From assembly GCA_035546535.1 (NCBI GenBank), contig DASZWQ010000204.1:86954-150953 (forward strand): a stretch of DNA of 64,000 nucleotides, read 5' to 3'. The stretch comes from Pirellulales bacterium. GTDB lineage: Bacteria; Planctomycetota; Planctomycetia; Pirellulales; JACPPG01. Under the pieces are notes generated by a model. That model searched no databases, had not been told where the DNA came from, and was given only the letters and a program-made list of their open reading frames with translations. Shown in pieces: positions 26,535 to 35,804 of the stretch. Numbering within the stretch: the stretch's first letter is position 1; every line of letters begins with the position of its first letter. The translations under genes and the position numbers were made by a program.

Positions 26535-28313
26535 TTACGGCGCGTCGTCGGCGACCACGGTTGCCGAAACGGCAATCCCCGCCTCGTCGATTTGCAACTC
26601 GATGAGCAGCCTGTCGGCCAAAGCGGTAATTTCCGCGAGGTCGCTCGCGCGGCCGGAATGCTCCGCCGGCTTATCCGCGTCCGAACCGGCCGTGAACAAA
26701 CGGCGCACCGCGGCCAGGTCGAGGTACGCCAGGTGACTGGGTCTCGCGAGGCGCGGGTTCTCCAGAGCCTGGTAACGGGCGTTTTCGGCCAAAGATTGGG
26801 CGCGATCCAAGCGGGCCGTCTCACGAACTGCGTCGCGTGATGTGCCGGCCCAAAAATAGTCGTTGACCAGGGAAAAGGTAGCCGTGCTCCCCTGCCCCAT
26901 CAGGGCCAGCCCGCCGACCGAGGTAAGCGGCACGCCGTCTTCCTCGGCGGATTCGATGGTCATCGTGGCGCCTTGCCGGTTGTACATCATGATGGCCGCC
27001 GTCAGCCCGCCGCGCAGAATCGGCTCGAGCCGCTGGCCCAAGGCCAGCCGATCGTCGGCCAATAAGGAATGCGTATCGAAGCCCACGATCCAGTCGACCT
27101 TAGCGGAAGAGGGCGCTTGCGCATTCACGTCTTCCTTGCACGGCACCAGGGCCGCGACTGCGTCACGCCCGCGCTCGGCCACAAGCGCCGACAGCGCTCG
27201 CAGCGCCACATGCTTGTGCATGGCCACATTCTGTTCGTCCGCAGACGGTTTCGCATCCGCTCCCTCGCGGAACAAAGTCGCCAGCAGTCGCGGCAGATCG
27301 ATTCGCCCGGCAAAGGCCGCCACAGCCCCGGCGGGCAGGCGCTCGGCCAGAGTGGGCTGGTTGTCTCGTTCCTGGTCGATTCGCGCAACGGACGGTGCTT
27401 CGCGCCGATGCAGGAATCCTTCCACCACGATTTGCTCGCCGATCTGACAACTCAGGGCCAAGTAATCGCTGTCTTCGAAGCAGCTCGACAACCAACTACC
27501 GGCGGTTGCTGCCAGATCACCCGACAATCCACGCTGCGCCGCGATCGTGGATTTCCATGCCGGCGGATCGACAAAGGCTCTGACCGCTGCTTGTGGGTTC
27601 AGGCGCTCGGTGGCCGCCTGGAAACTCTCGCGCTCGGCGAGGCTGGCGACCTCCTTGTTGCCGGCATGCAGTTCAAGCACCTGGGCGACGAGCTTGTCGC
27701 TCGTGGCGACGATCCCCAGTTGATCGATCGTGGTCAGGTACAGCGATGGCTGTTCTCGGCTTGTCTCGATTCGGTAAATCGCGCAAGAACGGTCAGCACC
27801 CTTCCAACGCGTGGTTACGACGCGGCGTCCGGCGGCTCGCTCTGCCGCAAGCAGCCGGGCAACGACCTGATCGAGGACCTGGCTTTTTTGACATTCGACG
27901 AGCGCCAGCGCCGGACCTGTTGCATCCGGATCTGCGGCGGTTCCAGGCCACACCGCTACGGCCAACCGATGGCCCAGCAGGTCGTGCAAAAGATCGTGCG
28001 GCGACAGGCCCGTCTGATCGCGCAATTCGTTGGCCAGTGCGTCGACCGCCGCTTGATTGTCCGTCAAGAACTGCCGGAGCGGCGGAAAGTCTTGTAGCCG
28101 CGTACCGAGCGGGCTGTGGCGAAATGTGTCCCAATGCCTGGCCAGGTCAGTGACTTCGACGCAAAGCCCCGCGTCAGCCGGAACAAATCGCGCCAAAGTG
28201 ACGCCGGTTTCGGCCGCCGGGCAGGCATGAGCCACAAACGCGGCAGTTGCTCCGAAGGCAATTAGCAAACCGAACCCACGCAGCCCCACGAGCGTTGAGC
28301 AAGGCATCCTCAT
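26535..28313 (-). CDS. secreted DUF3352-like protein
   Basis: 592 residues. Signal peptide at the N-terminus (GLLIAFGATAAFVAHACPA). Mature protein begins with LARFVPADAGLCVEVTDLAR and HWDTFRHSPLGTRLQDFPPL, typical of large DUF3352-type planctomycete proteins. Its ATG overlaps the TGA of the anti-sigma gene (ATGA at 28310-28313), so the two are translationally coupled and the protein probably works with, or is controlled by, the sigma/anti-sigma pair. No enzyme motif is seen. Confidence 0.75.
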   Translation of the reverse strand: MRMPCSTLVGLRGFGLLIAFGATAAFVAHACPAAETGVTLARFVPADAGLCVEVTDLARHWDTFRHSPLGTRLQDFPPLRQFLTDNQAAVDALANELRDQTGLSPHDLLHDLLGHRLAVAVWPGTAADPDATGPALALVECQKSQVLDQVVARLLAAERAAGRRVVTTRWKGADRSCAIYRIETSREQPSLYLTTIDQLGIVATSDKLVAQVLELHAGNKEVASLAERESFQAATERLNPQAAVRAFVDPPAWKSTIAAQRGLSGDLAATAGSWLSSCFEDSDYLALSCQIGEQIVVEGFLHRREAPSVARIDQERDNQPTLAERLPAGAVAAFAGRIDLPRLLATLFREGADAKPSADEQNVAMHKHVALRALSALVAERGRDAVAALVPCKEDVNAQAPSSAKVDWIVGFDTHSLLADDRLALGQRLEPILRGGLTAAIMMYNRQGATMTIESAEEDGVPLTSVGGLALMGQGSTATFSLVNDYFWAGTSRDAVRETARLDRAQSLAENARYQALENPRLARPSHLAYLDLAAVRRLFTAGSDADKPAEHSGRASDLAEITALADRLLIELQIDEAGIAVSATVVADDAP

Positions 28314-28978
28314 TGCGAGATTCCCCGCTCGTCGAGCGCCCGCGCACTGCCAGGCAGGACCCGCAGCAGCGCGGCCACGGATCGGGTCGCGCTCACGGCG
28401 ACGGGGGCCAGGCTGCCGGTCAAATCTTCATCCAGGATCGTATCGTCCAGCGCCGTCGCATCCGGCGCGGCTTCGCCCACCGCGCCGGCGCCAGGCAAGG
28501 AACTCCACACGCCCGCCAGACTTTCGTTCGTGGCATTGATCAACGGTTGATACGTCTGGCGGGCCTGATCTACGAGCGGCAAATGCGCTTCGCCCGCGGT
28601 CGCTGCGTCACGATGCTCGATGGCCGCCAGTTGTGCGCCGACCTCGGCCTGATCGGACGGCGCGCGCAGCAACCAGGCAACCGTGGGAATCGCCGCCACG
28701 AGCAACGCCGCGGCCATGGCCATGGCCATCGTGCGCCGGCGCAGGGGCGCTCGCCGTGGGGCGGCCCGCCAATCGGCCACCACGCGCAAACCGAGGCCAG
28801 GCGGAACCTCGGGGCACGGCAGGGCCGTCACGCCAGCCAGCAACATGGCGTATTCGCGTAAGAGCTTCGCGCAAGCCGGGCACCGCGACGCGTGTTCGCA
28901 CAGGATCGCGTCAGCCGCCGGCTGCGCACGCTCGTCGATCAAATCGTTCAGCCGAGTTTCAAACTCTTCGCACCGCAC
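28310..28978 (-). CDS. zinc-finger anti-sigma factor
   Basis: 222 residues from a GTG start at 28978, which has GGAG eight bases upstream. Seen: the ZAS signature HxxxCxxC at residues 29-36 (HASRCPAC) with an additional Cys3, one membrane segment at about 84-104 (MAMAMAAALLVAAIPTVAWL), and an extracytoplasmic part of about 118 residues. It should hold the ECF factor encoded just upstream at the membrane. The genes overlap by 20 bases, and its stop overlaps the next ATG. Confidence 0.85.
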   Translation of the reverse strand: MRCEEFETRLNDLIDERAQPAADAILCEHASRCPACAKLLREYAMLLAGVTALPCPEVPPGLGLRVVADWRAAPRRAPLRRRTMAMAMAAALLVAAIPTVAWLLRAPSDQAEVGAQLAAIEHRDAATAGEAHLPLVDQARQTYQPLINATNESLAGVWSSLPGAGAVGEAAPDATALDDTILDEDLTGSLAPVAVSATRSVAALLRVLPGSARALDERGISQ

Positions 28979-29546
28979 GATGATTCTCCGACAAAACCTC
29001 GCGAGAGCGCAGCTGCTCGACCAACTCCCGGCGTGCTCGATGCACCCACGTCTTGATCGTGCCCAGCGGGCAGCCCATCGCCTCGGCAATTTCTCCGTAG
29101 CTCAGTTCGTGTTCGTGGAACAACACAAAGGCCTGCCGGTACTCCGGCCGAATTCCGCCTAACGCCCGTTCCACTTCCTCCGCCAGGTGCCGCGCCGCCT
29201 CCGGCGGCGGAGCGCTGTCCTCGACCCGCTCGACCTCGCTTGCCAGGCGCGGCCGGCGCGCGCGGGCGGCCAAAAGCGTGCGGCAGCGATTGCCGGCAAT
29301 GGCCAAAAGCCAGGGAGCGAAATCACGTTCGCTGTCCCAGCCTTTCAGGCTGCGGAGCGCCCTGACGAACGATTCCTGCGTCACGTCCTCGGCGTCCTCG
29401 CGCTGACCGAGCATGCGGTAGCACAGGGCGAAAACAGGACGCTCGAACCGCGCGACCAGGGCTCCGGCCGCCTGGGCATCTCCGGCAAGGCAGCGGCGGA
29501 CCAGATCCGTGACTTCGGCAGCCAGCGGATCGCGGTCAGCGGGCAT
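28959..29546 (-). CDS. ECF RNA polymerase sigma factor
   Basis: 195 residues from the ATG at 29546, chosen for the GAAGG site nine bases upstream; the frame is open for 21 codons more. Seen: region 2 (ALVARFERPVFALCYRMLGQ, REDAEDVTQESFVRALRSL, FAPWLLAIAGNRCRTLL) and region 4 (IRPEYRQAFVLFHEHELSYG, CPLGTIKTWVHRARRELVEQ). Its end overlaps the anti-sigma gene by 20 bases, forming a three-gene operon with the DUF3352-like protein. Confidence 0.93.
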   Translation of the reverse strand: MPADRDPLAAEVTDLVRRCLAGDAQAAGALVARFERPVFALCYRMLGQREDAEDVTQESFVRALRSLKGWDSERDFAPWLLAIAGNRCRTLLAARARRPRLASEVERVEDSAPPPEAARHLAEEVERALGGIRPEYRQAFVLFHEHELSYGEIAEAMGCPLGTIKTWVHRARRELVEQLRSREVLSENHRAVRRV

Positions 29547-29702
29547 AGCAACTGGCCTTCGCTTGGGGATACCCGGCTCGGTCCGGGCTGGTTTCACCGG
29601 ATGGGCCAAGAGCCCGCCCGCCGTCGGCTGCGCGGGGCGGAAAGAACGGAATCTCAGCGGCCGCTCGCCCTTAATGTAACCGCTGGGCCGAAAATCCTGC
29701 GT

Positions 29703-29948
29703 CTATTCGTAGATTTCGCGAAAGATCTCTCGCAAATCGCGCGGCGAAACGTCCTCCAGACGCTGCCCACGCCGCTCCAGCTTTTCGTTGAGCTTGATGG
29801 CCGTTTCCTGCATCTGCGCGTGTGTGTCCTGCGAACCGCCGAACAGCACGAAATTCTCCCCCCGCGTCAGCCGGGTGTGGCCATCGTCGTTGTCCAGGCC
29901 CAGCCCCAGCAGGGCGGCCTTCCGCTCTTTTTTGCGGGCAGCTTTCAA
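29703..29948 (-). CDS. small conserved hypothetical protein
   Basis: 81 residues from a TTG start at 29948 with GAGG seven bases upstream. Sequence: basic start (KAARKKERKAALLGLGLDND), a central GHTRLTRGENFVLFGGSQDT and a helical C-terminus ending SPRDLREIFREIYE. The mix of conserved-looking Gly/Phe turns and a regular helix suggests a real protein. Family not recognised; planctomycete-restricted is a guess. Confidence 0.7.
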   Translation of the reverse strand: MKAARKKERKAALLGLGLDNDDGHTRLTRGENFVLFGGSQDTHAQMQETAIKLNEKLERRGQRLEDVSPRDLREIFREIYE

Positions 29949-30059
29949 GAGAAGCCTCGTGTTTCTGGCGTCTGTCGGCGTCGGGTACCAAAAAACTATA
30001 GGCAGGCTGAACGCGGCGGGTCAAGCTGGGCCGCCCCCCCTGCTATTCTCGGCCAATCG

Positions 30060-30257
30060 CTAGCCGCGAATCGACTCGCGCACCGCCTGCCGCGCCAGCT
30101 TGAACGCATTGGTCAGGACCCGGGCCCGGGCCTCCATTTGTTCGCCCGTAAAGCTGCGGGTGTCGCTCAGCGGCAGACCGGCAATCGCCACCGTCAGCGG
30201 TAGCAGATCGAGGAATTCGCGGTAGCGTCGCTTCAGGGCTTCTTCGTCGGTCGACAC
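30060..30257 (-). CDS. small conserved hypothetical protein
   Basis: 65 residues from a GTG start at 30257 with AAGGAG five bases upstream, a strong site. Largely helical (DEEALKRRYREFLDLLPLTV, GEQMEARARVLTNAFKLARQ). No signal peptide. Family not recognised. It may be co-transcribed with the next small gene 111 bases downstream. Confidence 0.7.
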   Translation of the reverse strand: MSTDEEALKRRYREFLDLLPLTVAIAGLPLSDTRSFTGEQMEARARVLTNAFKLARQAVRESIRG

Positions 30258-30562
30258 GGACGGACTCCTTCAAATCGTACCTTGTTTCGGAAAGGCGGCT
30301 TGCCGTGACGGGTGCTGGCCGTAGCCGGATTCCGTAATTCGACCTGCGGTGATGTCGCCGTCACTCGCCAGGAACCGCTAGCCGGTCAGGAAGGCAAATA
30401 CTGCCAGGCCGCACGCACGCCAAAGATTGAAGCTAGTTCGGCGTGGGCGGGCGGGCAAGACAGGGGGACGCAATTGCGGTCGGCCGATCGCCGCCATCTG
30501 CGCGCACACCCCTGGCCCTTCATGCTCGGGACGACTGAGAGAATCCGCCTCGAACCGACGGC
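30258..30562. other. intergenic, nothing recognised
   Basis: 305 bases between the FHA gene and the small gene at 30060. No gene with a ribosome site, no strong hairpin and no clear promoter was found. Confidence 0.5.
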
Positions 30563-31228
30563 TTAGCGGCGCTTGAAGAACTTGTTCAAGACGTCGCTGG
30601 CCGCCTGGCCGCTGTCACCCGTCGTTTTGGCCGGAATGGGGGGAAGCTTACCCGGCGGGGCTTTGCCGGTCTTCGCATGCGGCGCGGGGACGGGCGGCTG
30701 AGGGACGGTCTGGGGCGGAACAAACGGCCCGACCTGCGTCTCGCTCGACTTCAGATCGATTTCCTCGGTCTCGTTGAGCGTGAACCGGCGCGTGTCGTTT
30801 TTGGCCTCTTCCTCGGTGGGCTTGATCCAGTCTTCGACGTTGTCGATCGATGGCTGGCCGCCGCTGCTCTCGGCCGTGCGGGCGGCGGCTTCCTTGATGC
30901 TTTCGACCTTGGGGCGCTTCTTCGAGGCCACGCCCACATGGACGCAGAATTCGAACTCCAGCGGACCGACCACGAGCTTGTCGCCGCTTTTGAGCTCGCA
31001 TTCGCCGCGGACGCGCGCACCGTTAACCAGGGTGCCGTTCTTGCTGCCGAAATCGCGCACCGTGGTCAGGCCATCTTCGATGAGAATGGCGCAGTGGTGG
31101 CGACTGATCAAATCGCTGCGAGGGCGAAGTTGGCAGTCTTCCGCACGTCCGATGAGAAACTTCGGGCCGGCCACCGGCAATTCCTTGCCGGCGTTGGGGC
31201 CCACCAACACCTTCAGTCTAACTTCCAT
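30563..31228 (-). CDS. FHA-domain protein
   Basis: 221 residues from the ATG at 31228 (MEVRLKVLVGPNAGKEL). Residues 1-100 form a forkhead-associated domain: KFLIGRAEDCQLRPRSD, the SRHH motif at about 43-46, and FGSKNGTLVNGARV. It binds phosphothreonine peptides. The C-terminal half is charged, then Pro/Lys-rich (PPQTVPQPPVPAPHAKTGK), and looks disordered, ending DVLNKFFKRR. It is an adaptor in Ser/Thr kinase signalling, which is abundant in planctomycetes; no kinase gene is nearby. Confidence 0.88.
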   Translation of the reverse strand: MEVRLKVLVGPNAGKELPVAGPKFLIGRAEDCQLRPRSDLISRHHCAILIEDGLTTVRDFGSKNGTLVNGARVRGECELKSGDKLVVGPLEFEFCVHVGVASKKRPKVESIKEAAARTAESSGGQPSIDNVEDWIKPTEEEAKNDTRRFTLNETEEIDLKSSETQVGPFVPPQTVPQPPVPAPHAKTGKAPPGKLPPIPAKTTGDSGQAASDVLNKFFKRR

Positions 31229-31665
31229 TTCCCGACGAAACTCCGCAGAGGTTGCGCGCAAGCACTAACGAATGAGAGCACGAACCAGAAGGACCTCTGC
31301 ACAATCACGCCGGAAGAGCGTGCGTCCGAGAGAAAGGCCAGGCGGGACTACTTCGCAATATGGATATGGATGATTGGAAGCAGGCCGACTTGCCAGACCC
31401 CACAGAAAAATCACGCCCTCCGTAATACCGTCGTAAATACTTTGCCTGATACTTCGAAAATTTCAAGGGTACGAAGCGCACCTTTGTCCGCAAGCACGAT
31501 TGCCCCCCGCTGTTGGCACGCTAGATACTATCAGGCGCGCGGCCAAAGGTCAAAAAACGGCCAAAAAATTCATCAGCGGGGCTATTTCGGCGAATCTGCC
31601 ACCAAATTGGGCCTCTCTAATGAAGGTCCCGGCCGGGTGCCATCACCGCCGCACAAACAATCAAA
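31229..31665. other. intergenic, nothing recognised
   Basis: 437 bases between the FHA gene and the lipoate gene, lower in GC than the surroundings, with A-rich runs around 31400 and 31560. A 62-codon frame on the minus strand (31305-31493) lacks support. No hairpin or promoter stands out. Confidence 0.5.
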
Positions 31666-32409
31666 TTAGCGACGGCGGGTCCAGTCCAACTGGCCGTAAA
31701 TTTCTTCGACCAGCCGCGCCGCCCGTCCTGTTTCCTCGACGCTGAGCCCCTCGGCCCGCCAGCAGACTTCGCACCTCCTACCGAGCCTATCGCGCCACGC
31801 GCCTTGGAGGTCGTGCGCCGGCACCACCGTTCCCCCCAAATCGCTTATGCCGAAAAGCTCCGGCGCTGCACGCGATTTCGACAGGAGGACACTACCATGC
31901 TGCAAAATGGCGCCCCGTCGGCGGCGCTGCGCACTGCCGGCGATCTTCGATTCACCCAGCAGCACGTCGCCCGCGGCGCGGCGTTGGAAGCACAGGAACG
32001 GCTCTTCGTGGGCTGACAACTTGTCGCCGCGCGGACAAATCGTCGCTGCGATGTGCCATTCGCCGAGAACCTCGACGAGCGTCTCGTGCAGCAGCTGGTA
32101 CAGTTCCTGCGCCAGCGCGGCACGCGGATGCTCGGCGGGTAAGACCAGGCTATAGGTGATCTCGATATCATGGACGATCGCTCCGCCGCCGGTCGCGCGG
32201 CGCACTAGAGGGCAATCCCTGCTGGGGGCGTGCTCGTCGCGCTGGGCCGCCGCCTGAAAGTAACCGAGCGACAGAGTTGGCGCTTCCCAGCGATAGAAAC
32301 GGAGAGTACACGGTCCTCCGGCGGCGACCGAATCCATCAGCGCCGCATCGACCGCCATGTTCCAGTCGCCCGCGGCCGCAGGACTCTCGATCAGTCGCCA
32401 CGCGTTCAT
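31666..32409 (-). CDS. octanoyl/lipoyl transferase, LipM/LplA type
   Basis: 247 residues of the biotin/lipoate protein ligase fold. Seen: RRATGGGAIVHDIEITYSLV (70-89), a conserved Cys140 in PFLCFQR, Lys155 in GESKIAGSAQ, and ILQHGSVLL. The Cys at this place is the acyl-carrying residue of LipM-type octanoyltransferases, while Lys155 matches the lipoyl-binding Lys of ligases. It acts on the lipoyl domains of GcvH and 2-oxoacid dehydrogenases, which fits its place downstream of the gcv genes. Whether it uses octanoyl-ACP or free lipoate is not settled. Confidence 0.85.
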   Translation of the reverse strand: MNAWRLIESPAAAGDWNMAVDAALMDSVAAGGPCTLRFYRWEAPTLSLGYFQAAAQRDEHAPSRDCPLVRRATGGGAIVHDIEITYSLVLPAEHPRAALAQELYQLLHETLVEVLGEWHIAATICPRGDKLSAHEEPFLCFQRRAAGDVLLGESKIAGSAQRRRRGAILQHGSVLLSKSRAAPELFGISDLGGTVVPAHDLQGAWRDRLGRRCEVCWRAEGLSVEETGRAARLVEEIYGQLDWTRRR

Positions 32410-32479
32410 CCGGACACCACTCGCAGAATGCCACGTGAGGAACCGTCATAGTCGGCCCGTTCCCGTACTTCGGTGTCGC

Positions 32480-32713
32480 TTATCTGCCCTGCGAACTAAG
32501 AAGCACTAGCCGGACGTGGTTGATAAGCGTTCGGCCTTCTGTCCGCGGTTGCTCAGTAAGCTCGTCACCGGACCACGATGGCGTCATCAGGTGTGTATGC
32601 CCGCCATGAATCGCAAGCTTCGTGAGTTCGGCCTGCAGGCGCTCGATGCCTTCCTTGTCGGCTACTATGGCCAGTTCCTCATCGGTTGGATCATATTCCA
32701 TTGTTAGAATCAT
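32480..32713 (-). CDS. Imm32-like immunity protein
   Basis: 77 residues. The pattern EYDPTDEELAIVADKEGIER, GGHTHLMTPSWSGDELTE and LINHVRLVLL resembles the Imm32 family of polymorphic-toxin immunity proteins (from memory). It starts at ATG 32713, with GAGGGC upstream, and has no toxin neighbour: gcvPB lies 30 bases upstream and the lipoate gene follows. So it is an orphan or has another role, and is probably carried on the gcv transcript. Confidence 0.65.
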   Translation of the reverse strand: MILTMEYDPTDEELAIVADKEGIERLQAELTKLAIHGGHTHLMTPSWSGDELTEQPRTEGRTLINHVRLVLLSSQGR

Positions 32714-32742
32714 ATAGCCCTCGACCGAAGTTTCTGTTCGCT

Positions 32743-34233
32743 CTAAGACGCGCCCTTTTTGCCGGGCGGCAACTCGTGCGCCGCGTCCGGGGCCACCATG
32801 ATCGGCTGCCGGGCGGCGCGCACTTCATCGGGGCGGCTGATCGGCGTGGTGTGCGGAGCTTCGTGCAGGAGATCCGCCGGCTCTTCGGTGATGCGGAACA
32901 AGGTCTCGGCGAACGCGTCCAGCGTCTCTTTGCTTTCCGTCTCCGTCGGCTCGACCATCAAAGCTTCGCGCACGATCGGCGGGAAATAGACCGTCGGCGC
33001 GTGAAAACCGTAATCCAAGAGCCGCTTGGCGATATCCATCGCCGAGATGTCCTTGTCGGCCTTGAGCTTCGCGGCCGAGGCCACGAACTCGTGCATGCAG
33101 CGATTGCCCTGCGGCACCGGGAAAATGTGCTTCACCCGAGCCAACAGGTAATTCGCGTTCAATACGGCGTTCTCGCTGACGCGCCGCAGCCCGTCGGGAC
33201 CGTGCGAGCGGATGTAGCAATAAGCCCGCACCAGGATGCCCACATTGCCGAAAAAGCTACGCACGCGGCCGATCGACTTTGGCCGGTCGCAGTCCAACCG
33301 GTAACCGGCCCCGTCGCGCGCGACCAAAGGAACCGGCAGATACGGCGCCAGCGTGCTGGTAACCGCGATGGGACCCGCGCCAGGACCGCCGCTGCCGTGC
33401 GGACCGCTGAAGGTCTTGTGACAATTGAAGTGCATCATGTCGGCGCCAAAATCGCCGGGTCGGGTAATGCCCAAGATGGCGTTCATATTCGCGCCGTCGA
33501 GGTACAAAAGGCCGCCGGCGCCATGTACCATGTCGGCGATGCGCTTGATGTTCGGCTCGAACATGCCGAGCGTATTGGGATTCGTGATCATGAACACGGC
33601 CGTCTCTCGGTCGAGCTTGCGCTCGAGGTCTTCCAGGTCGACAAATCCCTGCGGCGTGCTTTTGACCGTGACGGCCTCGAAGCCGGCTACCGCGGCACTG
33701 GCCGGGTTGGTGCCATGGGCGCTGTCGGGCGCCAGGACCTTGGTTCGCTCTTCGCCCCGATCGCGGAAATAGGCGGCCGCCATCAACAACGACGTCAATT
33801 CCCCCTGTGCTCCTGCGGCGGGCTGCAACGAAACGGCCGGCAGACCACCGATTTCGCCCAGCATCTGCTGCAATTCGTAAAGCAGCGCCAACATCCCCTG
33901 CAGCGTCTCTTCAGGCTGATAGGGGTGCAGGTCGAGCATGCCAGGCAGCGAGGCCAGGCGCTCGTTCCTCTTCGGGTTGTGCTTCATCGTGCACGAACCA
34001 AGCGGATAGAAATGCGTGTCGACCGACATGTTCATGGTCGACAGGTTCGTGAAATGCCGCACCACGTCGGGCTCTGCCAATTCGGCCAACGGTGGCGGAC
34101 CTTGGGCCAATGCCGACGGCGGCACGATCCTGGCCAGGGGCACGTCCGGAACGTCGCTGGCCGGAAAACGCGTGGCGCGCCGGCCCGGCTTGGCCAAATC
34201 AAACAAGGGCACGGTCGCACGAGTATTACGCAT
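32743..34233 (-). CDS. gcvPB: glycine dehydrogenase (decarboxylating) subunit 2
   Basis: 496-residue C-terminal half of the P-protein. It binds pyridoxal phosphate through Lys273 in HFNCHKTFSGPHGSGGPG and decarboxylates glycine, passing the aminomethyl group to lipoyl-GcvH. Other blocks: NLSTMNMSVDTHFYPLGSCT, ARDSAHGTNPAS-like (LAPDSAHGTNPASAAVAGFE) and FVEPTETESKETLDAFA-like end. ATG at 34233 overlaps the gcvPA stop by eight bases (ATGCGTAA), so the two subunits are translationally coupled. The split P-protein is the form of many Gram-positive bacteria and planctomycetes. Confidence 0.96.
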   Translation of the reverse strand: MRNTRATVPLFDLAKPGRRATRFPASDVPDVPLARIVPPSALAQGPPPLAELAEPDVVRHFTNLSTMNMSVDTHFYPLGSCTMKHNPKRNERLASLPGMLDLHPYQPEETLQGMLALLYELQQMLGEIGGLPAVSLQPAAGAQGELTSLLMAAAYFRDRGEERTKVLAPDSAHGTNPASAAVAGFEAVTVKSTPQGFVDLEDLERKLDRETAVFMITNPNTLGMFEPNIKRIADMVHGAGGLLYLDGANMNAILGITRPGDFGADMMHFNCHKTFSGPHGSGGPGAGPIAVTSTLAPYLPVPLVARDGAGYRLDCDRPKSIGRVRSFFGNVGILVRAYCYIRSHGPDGLRRVSENAVLNANYLLARVKHIFPVPQGNRCMHEFVASAAKLKADKDISAMDIAKRLLDYGFHAPTVYFPPIVREALMVEPTETESKETLDAFAETLFRITEEPADLLHEAPHTTPISRPDEVRAARQPIMVAPDAAHELPPGKKGAS

Positions 34234-35596
34234 GGGCGGGTGCCGCCTTTCGATTGCTGCTCTTTATGGATGCGACCAGCGCGTCGATTTCGTGCCGCGT
34301 ACGCTTTTCGGTGACGGCCACGAGGAAACAGTCAGCCAGCTCTGGATACCACGGCGCGAGCGGTACGCCGGCAAAGATGTCGTTCGCCGCTAATTCCGAT
34401 AGGAGCGACTCCACTTGCCCGTCACGATCGCGAACCGCGAATTCCTTGAACGTCGGCCCACCAAAAGGCAGCTCCAGCCGCTCCACCGTCGCCAGTCGCT
34501 CGCGGGCGTAATGCGCCTTGCGTAGCGAGAGCTCAGCCGCTTCCCGCAGACCTTCGGGCCCAACCAGGGCCAGGTAAACCGTGGCCCGTAGCGCCAACAG
34601 GCCTTGATTGGTGCAGATGTTGCTCGTGGCCTTTTCGCGTCGAATGTGCTGTTCACGCGTTTGTAGCGTCAAAACCCAGCAGCGCCGGCCCCGGCGATCG
34701 ACCGTCTGCCCGGCAATGCGTCCCGGCATGCGCCGCACCAGCCGTTCGCGACAAGCCATGATGCCCAGGTAGGGTCCGCCGAACTGCATGGGAATGCCCA
34801 GCGATTGCCCCTCGGCCACAACGATGTCGGCATCATAGTCACCCGGCCGCTTTAACAGGCCCAAGCTGATCGGATCGGCCACGACGATAAACATGGCCCC
34901 CTTGTCGTGGGCGATCTGCGCCAGCTTTTCGACTTCTTCCAAACAGCCGAAGAAATTCGGGTGCTGCACCAGCACGCAGGCCGTGTCGTCGCGCACGGCG
35001 TCGAACAAATCCTGCGGCGCGATCGCGCCCGTGGTCGTGCCGACGACGGTTTGCTCGACGCCCAGGTTTTGCAGGTACGCCGAAAGCGTTTGCCGATATT
35101 CGGGGTGTACGCTGGCGGCGGTGACAACGTGCCCCTGCCGGCCGGTGGCACTCATGCTCATCAGCACAGCTTCGGTCGCGGCCGTGGCGCCGTCGTACAG
35201 ACTGGCGTTGGCCACTTCCATTCCGGTCAGGCGGCTGATCAGCGTCTGGTACTCGAAAAACGCCTGCAAGTTGCCCTGGCTCGCCTCGGCCTGGTAGGGA
35301 GTGTACGAGGTATAGAATTCGGCCCGGCCGGCAATGGCGTCGACGACCGCGGGGACGAAATGGTCGTAGCAGCCGGCGCCAAGAAAGCAGACCTTCTCGC
35401 CCGCCGCCACGTTCGCCCGGGCAAGCGCTCCCATGTGCGCGGTCAGCTCGATCTCGGTAAGCGCCGGCGGAATGGCCAGGTCCCGACGCAGCCGCAAATC
35501 GGCCGGCACCATGGCAAACAGCTCGTCCATCGAGCTGACGCCGATTGCGGCCAACATGGCCTGATGATCGTCGGGTGTGTTGAGCAAGAAAGGCAT
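34226..35596 (-). CDS. gcvPA: glycine dehydrogenase (decarboxylating) subunit 1
   Basis: 456-residue N-terminal half of the P-protein, forming a heterodimer with GcvPB. Seen: FLGAGCYDHFVPAVVDAIAG, FYTSYTPYQAEASQGNLQAF, LISRLTGMEVANASLYDGAT and GPYLGIMACRERLVRRMPGR. It follows gcvH by 208 bases and overlaps gcvPB by eight. The half-protein lacks the PLP lysine, as expected. Confidence 0.96.
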   Translation of the reverse strand: MPFLLNTPDDHQAMLAAIGVSSMDELFAMVPADLRLRRDLAIPPALTEIELTAHMGALARANVAAGEKVCFLGAGCYDHFVPAVVDAIAGRAEFYTSYTPYQAEASQGNLQAFFEYQTLISRLTGMEVANASLYDGATAATEAVLMSMSATGRQGHVVTAASVHPEYRQTLSAYLQNLGVEQTVVGTTTGAIAPQDLFDAVRDDTACVLVQHPNFFGCLEEVEKLAQIAHDKGAMFIVVADPISLGLLKRPGDYDADIVVAEGQSLGIPMQFGGPYLGIMACRERLVRRMPGRIAGQTVDRRGRRCWVLTLQTREQHIRREKATSNICTNQGLLALRATVYLALVGPEGLREAAELSLRKAHYARERLATVERLELPFGGPTFKEFAVRDRDGQVESLLSELAANDIFAGVPLAPWYPELADCFLVAVTEKRTRHEIDALVASIKSSNRKAAPAHA

Positions 35597-35804
35597 GATT
35601 CGTGTTGGTGTTGGCTATCGTTTGTTGCCGTTCGTCCGTGGTCGGGTGGTGATTTCGTTCGGCACTGGTGGGCAAGCCACCAGTGGCACCCGCCACGCGA
35701 ATGTCGAAATTCAAATGCCTAGGAGAATTGCCATAGCGCCCGCGGCAATTTCACCGCGCCGCGGGCCCTTCGACATTTGTCTTTCGACATTCGTCCTTTC
35801 CCAA

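Noticed and set aside
27069..28097. 342-codon plus-strand frame opposite the DUF3352-like gene
   Set aside because: Antisense; the minus frame has the signal peptide and coupled start.
32686..34314. 542-codon plus-strand frame opposite gcvPB
   Set aside because: Antisense shadow; gcvPB has the PLP lysine motif and overlaps gcvPA.
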